Positions 1 to 6,677 of a stretch of DNA of 7,359 nucleotides are shown in pieces. The notes beneath the pieces were generated by a model. That model searched no databases and was not told where the DNA came from. It saw only the letters and a list, made by a program, of their open reading frames with translations. The stretch spans positions 1 to 7,359 of the forward strand of contig VYFM01000250.1 of the NCBI GenBank assembly GCA_009842375.1. Direction: 5' to 3'. Position 1 is the first letter of the stretch; the number at the start of each line of letters is the position of its first letter. The DNA is from Candidatus Poribacteria bacterium. GTDB lineage: Bacteria; Poribacteria; WGA-4E; WGA-3G. The position numbers were made by a program, and so were the translations under genes.

Positions 1-28
1 CCTCAGTCAGTTACATCGGGCGGGGTGT

Positions 29-286
29 TCACGGCCGCGAACATGAACGTTTGTCGGCCAGTCCAATGCCCTTGTCGAAAAGGCTGTTTATGCCGTCGCC
101 AAGGAAACAGGCGGCGACGGATTCCATGCCGTCATTCATGGCCCCCTGGCATTGCCGGACTGAATTGAAGGAATACTCCCACAGGGAATCGGTATCCGTG
201 CTATCCGCCTTTGCGATTGTCACCGGAGACGCAACCAAGGCAGCCAGAACAAGCACATTCTCGACCATCAAAATTTCTCTATTCAT
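29..286 (-). CDS. Small Sec-exported protein of unknown function (85 aa)
   Basis: Family not recognised. The protein starts MNREILMVENVL and has a hydrophobic stretch at about residues 8-24, followed by an A-K-A signal peptidase I site, so the predicted mature form begins at Asp28 and is only about 58 residues. The mature part is polar and has three cysteines (in RQC, AACF and SCS), so one disulfide plus a free thiol is possible. The start at 286 was chosen over an in-frame ATG at 400 for two reasons: the longer version would put an arginine-rich, non-signal sequence in front, lying entirely inside the upstream lipoprotein gene; and GGAG (296-299 on the minus strand) sits 9 bases before the chosen ATG. 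The ATG overlaps the end of the lipoprotein gene by 8 bp (ATGAATAG), which suggests translational coupling and a shared envelope role. That shared role is inferred from position only. An alternative start is Met7. Confidence 0.72.
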   Translation of the reverse strand: MNREILMVENVLVLAALVASPVTIAKADSTDTDSLWEYSFNSVRQCQGAMNDGMESVAACFLGDGINSLFDKGIGLADKRSCSRP

Positions 287-1859
287 CTTTCTCAACTCCG
301 AAGGTGCCCCAGATAACCTGTCCGGGAGTGGTGCCGGTGGCTGCCCGGCTGCCGTTGAACAAGCCCGCCGCTTCCTCGGCGCTCGGGCCGTAGAAATCAC
401 CCACGATGTCTCCCGCGAACCCCCGGGCGCTGGTTTCCGCCGGATTGGTCGGATCCGTGTCCCGTCCCGCCCATGTCGTGACGAACCGCCCTCCGGCTAT
501 GCTGCCTTCCGATATCGCGATTGAAGTCGTGTCCGGCAATTCCGACCATTCGCCGGGTAAGACATTATCATCGTCAACCCGTGTTCTGACAGATTGCATC
601 CAAAGGGTGTCAACGTTCCCGCTGACCGTGAGGTCGTCAAGATCTGCTTCGAGGTGTATCCTGCCCCACAGCGCCCGGCGATTACCGGTTGCTCCCGGTC
701 CGAATCGTTCGGGAGGCGTCCAGCTTGGATGCCCGGTAGTTGAATGAAAGCGCCCGAAGAAGTTTCCTGCATAGCTGACCGTTCCCATCGGGAGATCGGC
801 ACCAGTTCTGACTCCGTAAACGATTTGTCCTTCATATCCATAGGACGAATCGTCCTCTGCGAAGGACCAATAAGCAAAGCTGTGGTAATCCTCGTTCAAG
901 GGGTTGTTGTCGGAACTGCGTGAGTCTGAATCCAGTTTAAAAACAATGTTTCCTACCTTGTGCTCCGATTCCGTATAGCGTCGCTCGGGTCCGGGCTCGG
1001 GTTCGTCGGTGAATTTTGCCGAAGGGAAATTGATTTCATATTCCTGCCCATCCACCACGAAAACGGCGGTGGCCCCACCATCTGCATGTTCGGTGATGGT
1101 GGATACGTGGGCTCTTGTGCTAAGTGAAGTGGTTCCGTCATCGCTCCCAGGTTGACCGTCGGTATCTATCCATACCCGCCTTATGGCTGTACCGAGAGCC
1201 GGGAACGGCGTGCCTTTCAGGCTGTCCACCGTGTCGGATGCACTTTGTGCGTACACGGGTGCTGTGGAACCCTCCCTGAAGGTCCCGGGGAGGGCATGTA
1301 TCGGGGCAGTGTCTCCCCCCATACTTGCATCCTCATCGATCCGGAAGCTGGCCACCGCCGAATAGGATTCTCCAGGGGTTCCGCCAGACAGCCGGACGAT
1401 CACATAGTTTCCCTTGTCCAGAATGGATTGGTCGATGACCACGATCCAGCTTCCGGCCATGCCGGGTATTTCCACGCCCCCGGCGTCGTAGACCCGTATG
1501 TCCGGGTCGGCGTTCCCGGACGTGCGGATCGTCAGCGTGCCCTCGCTTTCGATGCCCAACCTGAAATGGTCGACGTCGTCGGCCGAGTCGATTGTTCCCG
1601 ATATGGCGGAATCGAGCGAAATGGCCGTGGCTCCGTCCGGCGTGTCCGAGTGGTCGTTGTTGCCGGCACTTCCATCGTCGTTTCCGCCTGAATCCCCATC
1701 GCCGGAGCCGGACATCGGGCTGCTGTCGCTGCCACCATTGTTATTGTTGCTTCCTCCGCCTCCGCCGCAGGCGGCCAGCAGCAGGCTAAGGACAAGGATG
1801 ACCAGGGCCGAGCGGATCGAATTCGGCGAACAATGTTTCTGGCGTCGGTGTCTCATCAT
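279..1859 (-). CDS. Surface lipoprotein with PPC-like domain and TbpB-like C-terminal beta-barrel (526 aa)
   Basis: A predicted lipoprotein of the outer membrane or cell surface. Residues 15-31 form a hydrophobic signal ending in the lipobox L-A-A-C, with Cys31 as the acylation site. Residues 32-70 are a Gly/Asn/Ser/Asp-rich flexible tether. Residues 72-175 resemble a bacterial pre-peptidase C-terminal (PPC) beta-sandwich, with the typical DDVDHFRL segment, a DPDIRVYD strand and a GNYVIVRL strand. Residues 205-310 form an unassigned beta-rich 'handle'. Residues about 325-526 match the transferrin-binding-protein-B-like barrel (TbpBD type), shown by GTVSYAGNFFGRF, the hallmark GDFYGPSAEEAAGLF (487-501) and the ending WGTFGVEKDE. 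In known families such barrels bind host or environmental proteins or haem, or act in surface display; the ligand here is unknown. Tandem ATGs occur at 1859 and 1856. GGAG at 1863-1866 is better spaced (6 bases) for the second, so the true product may be 525 aa. No Slam translocon gene and no Fur-box-like site is visible nearby. Confidence 0.85.
   Translation of the reverse strand: MMRHRRQKHCSPNSIRSALVILVLSLLLAACGGGGGSNNNNGGSDSSPMSGSGDGDSGGNDDGSAGNNDHSDTPDGATAISLDSAISGTIDSADDVDHFRLGIESEGTLTIRTSGNADPDIRVYDAGGVEIPGMAGSWIVVIDQSILDKGNYVIVRLSGGTPGESYSAVASFRIDEDASMGGDTAPIHALPGTFREGSTAPVYAQSASDTVDSLKGTPFPALGTAIRRVWIDTDGQPGSDDGTTSLSTRAHVSTITEHADGGATAVFVVDGQEYEINFPSAKFTDEPEPGPERRYTESEHKVGNIVFKLDSDSRSSDNNPLNEDYHSFAYWSFAEDDSSYGYEGQIVYGVRTGADLPMGTVSYAGNFFGRFHSTTGHPSWTPPERFGPGATGNRRALWGRIHLEADLDDLTVSGNVDTLWMQSVRTRVDDDNVLPGEWSELPDTTSIAISEGSIAGGRFVTTWAGRDTDPTNPAETSARGFAGDIVGDFYGPSAEEAAGLFNGSRAATGTTPGQVIWGTFGVEKDE
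1719..1769 (-). repeat. Low-complexity GGN/AAY tract coding the post-lipobox tether
   Basis: Directly after the codon for the acylated Cys31, the minus strand reads as consecutive glycine codons (GGCGGAGGCGGAGG), then serine, then four asparagine codons (AACAATAACAAT), then Gly-Gly-Ser. The protein is C-GGGGG-S-NNNN-GGS. Such a flexible linker is common in surface-exposed lipoproteins and separates the lipid anchor from the folded domains. Because the tract is nearly simple-sequence DNA, its length may vary between strains. Confidence 0.6.
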
Positions 1860-1862
1860 CTT

Positions 1863-1867
1863 CTCCC
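1863..1867 (-). promoter_or_regulatory. Shine-Dalgarno site of the lipoprotein gene
   Basis: GGGAG on the minus strand lies 3 bases before the first ATG (1859) and 6 bases before the second (1856). The spacing favours initiation at 1856. No convincing -35/-10 pair was found in the rest of the 1860-2021 gap, so the lipoprotein unit could also be read from the recombinase transcript upstream. Confidence 0.55.
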
Positions 1868-2021
1868 GTATTGGTTGGTTCCGCTAATCCGCTTTTCCGG
1901 AATCAAACCAGAGATACCAACCCATCCTCGATGCCCGGTCACGCGGCGGGAGGCCCGGGCGCTGCCGTCCCGACGGGAATTGACATCGGCCGGATCGCGC
2001 AGTATCTTTTCGGTTACACGG

Positions 2022-3239
2022 TCAGACGCGGATTTCCGGGTGCCGGGGGCGGAACCTTGAAATACAGGCCTCCCGCAGAGCGATGGAATCCGGCGTTTTG
2101 ACTCCGTTAGAGCGGATTCCCGGAGTCAAACTGTTTTCGGGGCATGGACCGCACCCAGAATCCCCGGCCCACTCTTTCCCGGTCTCCCCGTTTTCCTTTT
2201 CTTCATTCGCGGGCACAGGCAGGTCTTCGACATCCGGATGATCTGCGGCTGCCGGCCGCCTTGCGGTTTCCTGCCCGTGCCGGAGCCTGGCCACCGGGCC
2301 ACGCCGGGCGGATTCTCCCCTGGTATAACGGGCCGGCATCTCGGGCGACTTCCACCGTCCCGCCTGCTGGAGCTCCACCAGGCTCGCTCCGGCTCTTGCC
2401 AGACTCATCGCAGAGCCCACCCGGAGCGAATGACCCGAAACCCGGCCAGCGGCACAGGAACCGCACCGTTCGGTGATGATCGCCCTGGCCGAGCGGTCGG
2501 ACAGACGTCCTCCGATGGTCCCGCCCTTCCTCAGTGAACGGAACACAGGGCTCCCCGGATCATCTCCACTGGTCCCGGCGGATTCCAGCCAGGCGTCCAG
2601 CACCGCCACGGTGCGGGGGCCGAGATAGCAGGTGGCTCCCGCACCCTCCTGGTCAGTCTTCGACCTGCGGATGTGAAGCACGGCAGAACCATCCGGGTCC
2701 CGTTCGATATCATCCAGGTTGATGGTCACCGCCTCCCCGACCCGAAGAAGTCCGTCCGAGGCCACCGCAATCAGGGCGGCATTCCGGATGCTCCGCAGGG
2801 TGTTTTCCCCCAGGGCTTCCTCCACCACCGCATCCGCCATCTCCCAGGTCACCCCGGCCACATGCCCGCGGCCCCGTCCAAGGGAACTCCGGCGGATGCC
2901 CGCCAGGGTTCTGCAGGTCACGGGTCCGGCGGGGTCCCCATGCCCGCACATCCGGCATCGGAACCGGGATGCGGCAACCGCCAGCGAGGCCGTCGATGCG
3001 GACAGGCCCCGGCCGTGAAGACGGGCGATCCAGTCGGCGAGCGCATGGTCGTCCAGGGGACGTCCATCAAACCATTCGTCCATTCTTTTCAAGGCTCTCC
3101 GATAGGCCCTGCGGGTATTCGGTGAAATGGAAGCACCGATCAGCTCCGAGATGGCGGGGTCATTTGTCTTCCGGATCGAACGGGACAGGGTGACGGCGGG
3201 GATCAGCGCCGCCTCGGCGGCTGAAAGGAAATCGGTCAT
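2022..3239 (-). CDS. Tyrosine site-specific recombinase / integrase (405 aa)
   Basis: A phage-type integrase that would cut and rejoin DNA through a 3'-phosphotyrosine link. Residues about 28-95 form the helical core-binding (SAM-like) domain, including NTRRAYRRALKRMDEW. Residues about 130-322 form the catalytic domain, with every expected residue present: Arg166 (DGLLRVGEA), Lys194 (RRSKTDQEG), His270 and Arg273 (SGHSLRVG), Trp296 at the His/Trp position (AGRWKSPEM) and the nucleophile Tyr305 (ARYTRG). The fold usually ends near residue 322 (VARLRHG); here about 83 further Glu/Pro/Arg-rich residues follow. Three CxxC pairs (95/98, 259/262, 363/366) are unusual for the family. The ATG at 3239 has no clear Shine-Dalgarno, so the start is less certain than the family. 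The gene lies divergent to the helicase fusion with a 225-bp gap, the usual setting of an integrase at one side of an accessory element. The target site is unknown. The catalytic sequence looks intact, so the enzyme is probably functional. Confidence 0.9.
   Translation of the reverse strand: MTDFLSAAEAALIPAVTLSRSIRKTNDPAISELIGASISPNTRRAYRRALKRMDEWFDGRPLDDHALADWIARLHGRGLSASTASLAVAASRFRCRMCGHGDPAGPVTCRTLAGIRRSSLGRGRGHVAGVTWEMADAVVEEALGENTLRSIRNAALIAVASDGLLRVGEAVTINLDDIERDPDGSAVLHIRRSKTDQEGAGATCYLGPRTVAVLDAWLESAGTSGDDPGSPVFRSLRKGGTIGGRLSDRSARAIITERCGSCAAGRVSGHSLRVGSAMSLARAGASLVELQQAGRWKSPEMPARYTRGESARRGPVARLRHGQETARRPAAADHPDVEDLPVPANEEKENGETGKEWAGDSGCGPCPENSLTPGIRSNGVKTPDSIALREACISRFRPRHPEIRV
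2085..2130. repeat. Interleaved inverted repeats in the integrase 3' coding region
   Basis: Two perfect inverted repeats are interlaced in 46 bp: GGAATCCG (2085-2092) with CGGATTCC (2113-2120), and TTTGACTCCG (2097-2106) with CGGAGTCAAA (2121-2130). In effect the motif GA[A/C]TCCG occurs four times, twice on each strand. The central part, GACTCCG-TTAGAG-CGGATTC, has 7-bp arms (6 of 7 symmetric) around a 6-bp spacer, the geometry of a tyrosine-recombinase core site. As RNA from the integrase strand the same repeats could form two competing hairpins or a strained H-type pseudoknot. The repeats are seen directly; the function is inferred. Confidence 0.6.
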
Positions 3240-3319
3240 GGGATTCAGGGTTCTGCATGGTTGGTCGGAATCCCGAAAGTAGGGGATGCAGGGCCGGGGA
3301 AAACCGGAAATCGAAAACC

Positions 3320-3338
3320 CCCGGCAGGTCCTGCCGGG
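3320..3338. repeat. Perfect palindrome in the integrase-helicase divergent region
   Basis: CCCGGCAGG-T-CCTGCCGGG is a perfect 9-bp inverted repeat around one base (in RNA, an 8-bp stem with a 3-base loop). On the minus strand it is followed by GGTTTTCGATTT, which resembles an intrinsic terminator with a short, broken T-run, but no minus-strand gene lies just upstream of it. On the plus strand it directly abuts a TACAAT -10-like hexamer, which would suit an operator. Two GAAAACC copies (3299-3305 and 3313-3319) flank its left side. Confidence 0.55.
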
Positions 3339-3339
3339 T

Positions 3340-3345
3340 TACAAT
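3340..3345 (+). promoter_or_regulatory. Possible -10 box for the helicase fusion gene
   Basis: TACAAT matches five of six bases of the sigma-70 -10 consensus and is followed by CCCGCCC, similar to the TAGAATTCCGCCCC upstream of the 6750 gene. No good -35 hexamer sits 16-18 bases before it: that space is taken by the 3320-3338 palindrome, so an activator or repressor might act there. A start near 3352 would leave a leader of 110-175 bases, depending on the true start codon. Confidence 0.3.
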
Positions 3346-3464
3346 CCCGCCCTCATCCAGTCCGGAGCCCGATAAATCAGGCCATGCGCGGAAACCGCAG
3401 GACATGAAAACACGAGGGAACCGTTCACATCGCGGATGGACCCGGGCCGTCTTCGCATTTCCTC

Positions 3465-6400
3465 ATGGGGCGTGCCGTCACTGCCACGCATCCTCCCACC
3501 CGGTCCTGCGCTGAGAGAAACCCCTTGCAGGTCTATATCCATCAGGGCCTGGACCCGGACAGGATTCCCAACTTCGCCAAGCTCCGGTCCCGGCTGGAAG
3601 CCGGGGACTTCCGCTCGGCCGAGGCCCGCAAGGTCGGGGACAACCTGTTCCGGGCAAGGCTCGACCGCCGGGACCGGGTTCTTTTCTCTTTTGCCCGATA
3701 CGCCGGGGAAACCTGCATCCTGGTGCTGGAGCACATCCCCAACCACGACTATGCCAAGTCCCGGTTTCTTCGGCTGGGAGAGACGGTGGACGAGGTCGAT
3801 GGGGTCGGTGAACCCGGTGATACCCAACCTCCGGCGTCCGAACCGAAAGATAAAACAGACCTGGCGTACGTGCCGGAAGATGGAAAAAACGGGCGTGGTT
3901 GTTTCCACGTGCTGGACAAGGTGATCTTCCTGGACGACGCCCAGCACGACGCCTTCTCGCTGGCGCCGCCGTTCATCGTCGTCGGCTCCGCCGGCAGCGG
4001 CAAGACGGTGCTGGTGCTGGAGAAGCTGAAGCAGGCCGTGGGGGATGTTCTCTACGTCACCCGCTCCCCTCATCTCGCCGACCGGTCCCGGGAGGCCTAC
4101 TGCGGCCTCAACTACGGCAACGACGACCAGGAGGCGGGCTTCCTGTCCTATGGGGAATTCCTCGAAACCATCCGGGTTCCGCCGACCCGGGAGGTTTCCT
4201 TCGCGGAGTTCTCCGACTGGTTCTCGCGCTATCAACAGGCCACGGGCCTGAAGGACGCCTGGCGGGCGTTCGAGGAGTTCGGCGGGGTGATCACGGGCAA
4301 CGCCACCGACATTCCGCACCTGTCCCTGGAGCAGTACGAAGGACTCGGGGTGAAGAGATCGATCTACCCCCCGGAGGACCGGGGCCGGGTCCACGCCCTG
4401 TTCCTCAAGTACCTTTCCTGGCTTCAGGAGTCGGGGCGTCATGACGTCAACCTGCTCAGCCACGAATACCTGGACCTCGTCGGGCCGGCGTGGGATTTCA
4501 TCGTCATCGACGAGGCGCAGGACTTCACCAACGTCCAGCTGGAACTGGTCCTCAAATCCCTCCGGGATTCCCGGGGCTTCGTCCTGTGCGGCGACGCCAA
4601 CCAGATCGTCCACCCCAACTTCTTCTCCTGGTCCGCCCTCAAGACCTTTTTATACTTCAGGAGGGACGGGACCGGGAACCCCGGAACCGGAGGAAACGGC
4701 CAGCCGGCCGAATCCCGGGAAAACGCCCGATCCGGAAGTTCAAAAGACCCGGAAGAACTCATCCGGGTGCTGACGACCAACTACCGGAACTCCCGGCAGG
4801 TCACGGAGACGGCCAACCGCATCCTGCGCCTCAAGCATGCCCGCTTCGGCTCCGTGGACCGGGAGAGCAATTTCCTGGTCACCAGCCATTCCGGGGTGGA
4901 CGGCGGCGTGCTGCTCCTTCCCGACACCCCGGAAGTGACCCGGGAGATCGACGGAAAGACCAGTCAATCCACGCGCCACGCGGTGGTGGTGCTGCACCCG
5001 GAGCAGAAGGCCGGCGCCCGGGAGCGGTTCCGCACGCCCCTGGTGTTCACGGTCCAGGAGGCCAAGGGCCTCGAATACGACCACGTGATCCTGTACGGGT
5101 TCGTCTCCGGGGACGCGGACCGGTTCCGGGAGATCGTTCGCGGCGTGGAACCCGGACAGGTGCAGGCGGGAGAACTGGAAGACCTCCGGTACGCCCGCGC
5201 CCGGGACAAGGGGGACAGGTCCCTGGAGATCTTCAAGTTCCACGTCAATGCGCTGTATGTCGCCATCACCCGGGCGGTGCGCACCGTCTACCTGGTGGAG
5301 CCGGAACCCTCCCACCGCCTCTTCGACCTCCTCGGTGTTTTTCAGTTCAGTGGCGAGCTTGATCTGGAAGATGAGAGATCCAGTCTGGCGGAGTGGAGCC
5401 GGGAGGCGCGGAAGCTCGAGCGCCAGGGCAAGGCGGAGCAGGCGGCGGACATCCGCGAGCGCCTTCTCGGGGTGCGGCAGATTCCGTGGGAGCCCCTGGA
5501 CCGGGCCGGGCTGGACGAACTGGACGGCCGAGTTGCGGACGGGGCCGCTGACCGAAAGTCCATGCTGCGCCTCTACGAGTACGCCCTGCTGAGCCGCGAC
5601 CGGGCCCGCCTGGGGCGCCTGATGGCCGCGGGCTTCCGGCCCGCCCTGGCACCGATGGAGGCGGGCCTTCGCAAGCTCGTGGACAATTACTTCACGGCGT
5701 ATTCCATCAAGCATACGAACGGGGTTCGAACGCTGGTGGAGAAATACGGCCCGGACCACCGGGACCCCTTCAACTGCACGCCGCTCATGCTGGCGGCCCG
5801 GTTCGGCCACGAGGGGGCGGTGGAGATGATGGCGGAGGAGATGGGCGCGGATCCGGCGCCGGTGAACACCGCCGGCCTGACGGCGTTCCAGGTCCTGCTG
5901 CAGGAAATCTCCCTGGACGAACGCCGCAGCCGGCGCGGACTGGAAAGGATGTACCGGCGGCTGTGCCCGGCGGACGTCTCCGTGATGGTGAAGGGGAAGC
6001 TGGTCAAGCTGGACGGCCGCAAGGCCGAGTTCCTGTTCTTCCAGCTCTTCGTGGCGCTGTTCGCCACCTGGACGGCGGACAACACGGTCGTCGGGCGGAT
6101 CGGGCTGCGGGCCGCGGACCTGGAGGAGGTACTCGAAAGACTCCCGGATTCCGCGGTCCCGGCCTACCGGAAGAAACGCCCGTACATCTCGTCGGTGCTG
6201 GCGCGGAGCGAAGTGGACCGGGACCTGCCGGCCAATCGCCGGATCTTCCGCCGGACGGAGCGGGGGATGTACATACTGAACCCGCGGATGAGCGTGCGCG
6301 TCGAAGACGAATGGATCGGCATATACGACCTGCTCGACCCGGAGGTCCTGCTGCTGGAGCCGGAGGTGCTGATGGCCAGATTCGGGCTGGGAAGGCCGGA

Positions 6401-6497
6401 CTCGCAGTTCAGGGAAATATACCGGGAACACCAGGAGGGACTCCGGCGCAGGGTCATGGAATGCCTGGGGAGCGATCCCGGGTCCGAATTCTTCTAG
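3465..6497 (+). CDS. RelE/ParE-like domain - UvrD-type SF1 helicase - ankyrin-like fusion protein (1010 aa)
   Basis: A large ATP-dependent nucleic-acid motor. Residues about 21-103 resemble the RelE/ParE toxin fold: a VYIHQGLD strand, two helices, then NLFRARLDRRDRVLFSF and CILVLEHIPNHDY strands, keeping basic residues (Lys56, Arg63/65, Arg68-71) and His90/His94/Tyr96. A Pro/Glu/Asp-rich linker follows. The helicase has a Q motif (Gln160), Walker A GSAGSGKT (174-181), Walker B DEAQD (349-353), motif III GDANQ (376-380), motif IV TTNYRNSRQV (437-446), motif V QEAKGLEYDHV (531-541) and motif VI YVAITRA (598-604), so ATPase and translocase activity are expected. A Gly/Asn-rich insert lies at 399-430. 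Residues 640-675 are helical and charged, and about 696-830 are ankyrin-like (TPLMLAARFGHEGAVEMM is the clearest repeat). Residues 840-945 may form a winged helix. No adjacent antitoxin gene is seen. The ATG at 3465 lacks a Shine-Dalgarno; TTG at 3525 (residue 21) has GAGAG 7 bases upstream and begins exactly at the toxin-like fold, so a 990-aa product is a serious alternative. The cellular role is unknown. Confidence 0.88.
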   Translation: MGRAVTATHPPTRSCAERNPLQVYIHQGLDPDRIPNFAKLRSRLEAGDFRSAEARKVGDNLFRARLDRRDRVLFSFARYAGETCILVLEHIPNHDYAKSRFLRLGETVDEVDGVGEPGDTQPPASEPKDKTDLAYVPEDGKNGRGCFHVLDKVIFLDDAQHDAFSLAPPFIVVGSAGSGKTVLVLEKLKQAVGDVLYVTRSPHLADRSREAYCGLNYGNDDQEAGFLSYGEFLETIRVPPTREVSFAEFSDWFSRYQQATGLKDAWRAFEEFGGVITGNATDIPHLSLEQYEGLGVKRSIYPPEDRGRVHALFLKYLSWLQESGRHDVNLLSHEYLDLVGPAWDFIVIDEAQDFTNVQLELVLKSLRDSRGFVLCGDANQIVHPNFFSWSALKTFLYFRRDGTGNPGTGGNGQPAESRENARSGSSKDPEELIRVLTTNYRNSRQVTETANRILRLKHARFGSVDRESNFLVTSHSGVDGGVLLLPDTPEVTREIDGKTSQSTRHAVVVLHPEQKAGARERFRTPLVFTVQEAKGLEYDHVILYGFVSGDADRFREIVRGVEPGQVQAGELEDLRYARARDKGDRSLEIFKFHVNALYVAITRAVRTVYLVEPEPSHRLFDLLGVFQFSGELDLEDERSSLAEWSREARKLERQGKAEQAADIRERLLGVRQIPWEPLDRAGLDELDGRVADGAADRKSMLRLYEYALLSRDRARLGRLMAAGFRPALAPMEAGLRKLVDNYFTAYSIKHTNGVRTLVEKYGPDHRDPFNCTPLMLAARFGHEGAVEMMAEEMGADPAPVNTAGLTAFQVLLQEISLDERRSRRGLERMYRRLCPADVSVMVKGKLVKLDGRKAEFLFFQLFVALFATWTADNTVVGRIGLRAADLEEVLERLPDSAVPAYRKKRPYISSVLARSEVDRDLPANRRIFRRTERGMYILNPRMSVRVEDEWIGIYDLLDPEVLLLEPEVLMARFGLGRPDSQFREIYREHQEGLRRRVMECLGSDPGSEFF

Positions 6498-6506
6498 GCC
6501 CTAAAT

Positions 6507-6536
6507 GGATTACTTCGGTAACCGTGGTCGGCACGG
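6507..6536 (+). other. UUCG-loop hairpin and overlapping stem just after the helicase gene
   Basis: Nine bases after the TAG stop, GG-A-TTAC / TTCG / GTAACC folds into a 6-bp stem with one bulged A and a C-G-closed UUCG tetraloop, an unusually stable RNA hairpin. CCGTG / CACGG (6522-6526 with 6532-6536) forms a second stem that shares the CC at 6522-6523, so the two compete. No T-run follows, so this is not a standard intrinsic terminator. It may protect the mRNA 3' end or assist Rho-dependent termination (inference). The rest of the 6498-6749 gap holds the promoter and ribosome binding site of the next gene and nothing else recognised. Confidence 0.45.
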
Positions 6537-6677
6537 ACGCCATTGCGCGCCTCCGACCGCATTCCACATGGACCTACTGTCAGCCCTGGCCCGCTTTGTA
6601 AGCGATCTGACACCAGAGTAAAAGAAAGTCATCGTCGGCACACCCCTGTCTGTTGGGCGGGCAATCCGGCTATCCAT

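Noticed and set aside
287..400. N-terminal extension of the small exported protein from ATG 400
   Set aside because: Would lie entirely in the lipoprotein gene, is Arg/Pro-rich and would displace the signal peptide from the N-terminus.
1860..2021. Fur-type operator or clear promoter upstream of the TbpB-like lipoprotein
   Set aside because: No Fur-box-like repeat and no acceptable -35/-10 pair could be recognised.
3339..4613. Minus-strand open frame of 424 codons across the start of the helicase gene
   Set aside because: Shadow of the helicase frame; no recognisable motif.
4647..4664. AT-rich patch with TATACT and AGGAGG inside the helicase gene
   Set aside because: No start codon follows at usable distance in any frame that gives a plausible protein; it codes FLYFRR in the helicase.
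4740..6431. Long minus-strand open frame (563 codons) opposite the helicase gene
   Set aside because: Antisense shadow typical of GC-rich codon bias: rich in His, Arg, Gln and Pro, with no domain, and the plus strand has complete helicase motifs.
6595..6622. Possible insertion-sequence end around GTAAGCGATCTGACACC
   Set aside because: No partner inverted repeat, transposase fragment or target duplication could be found in the window.
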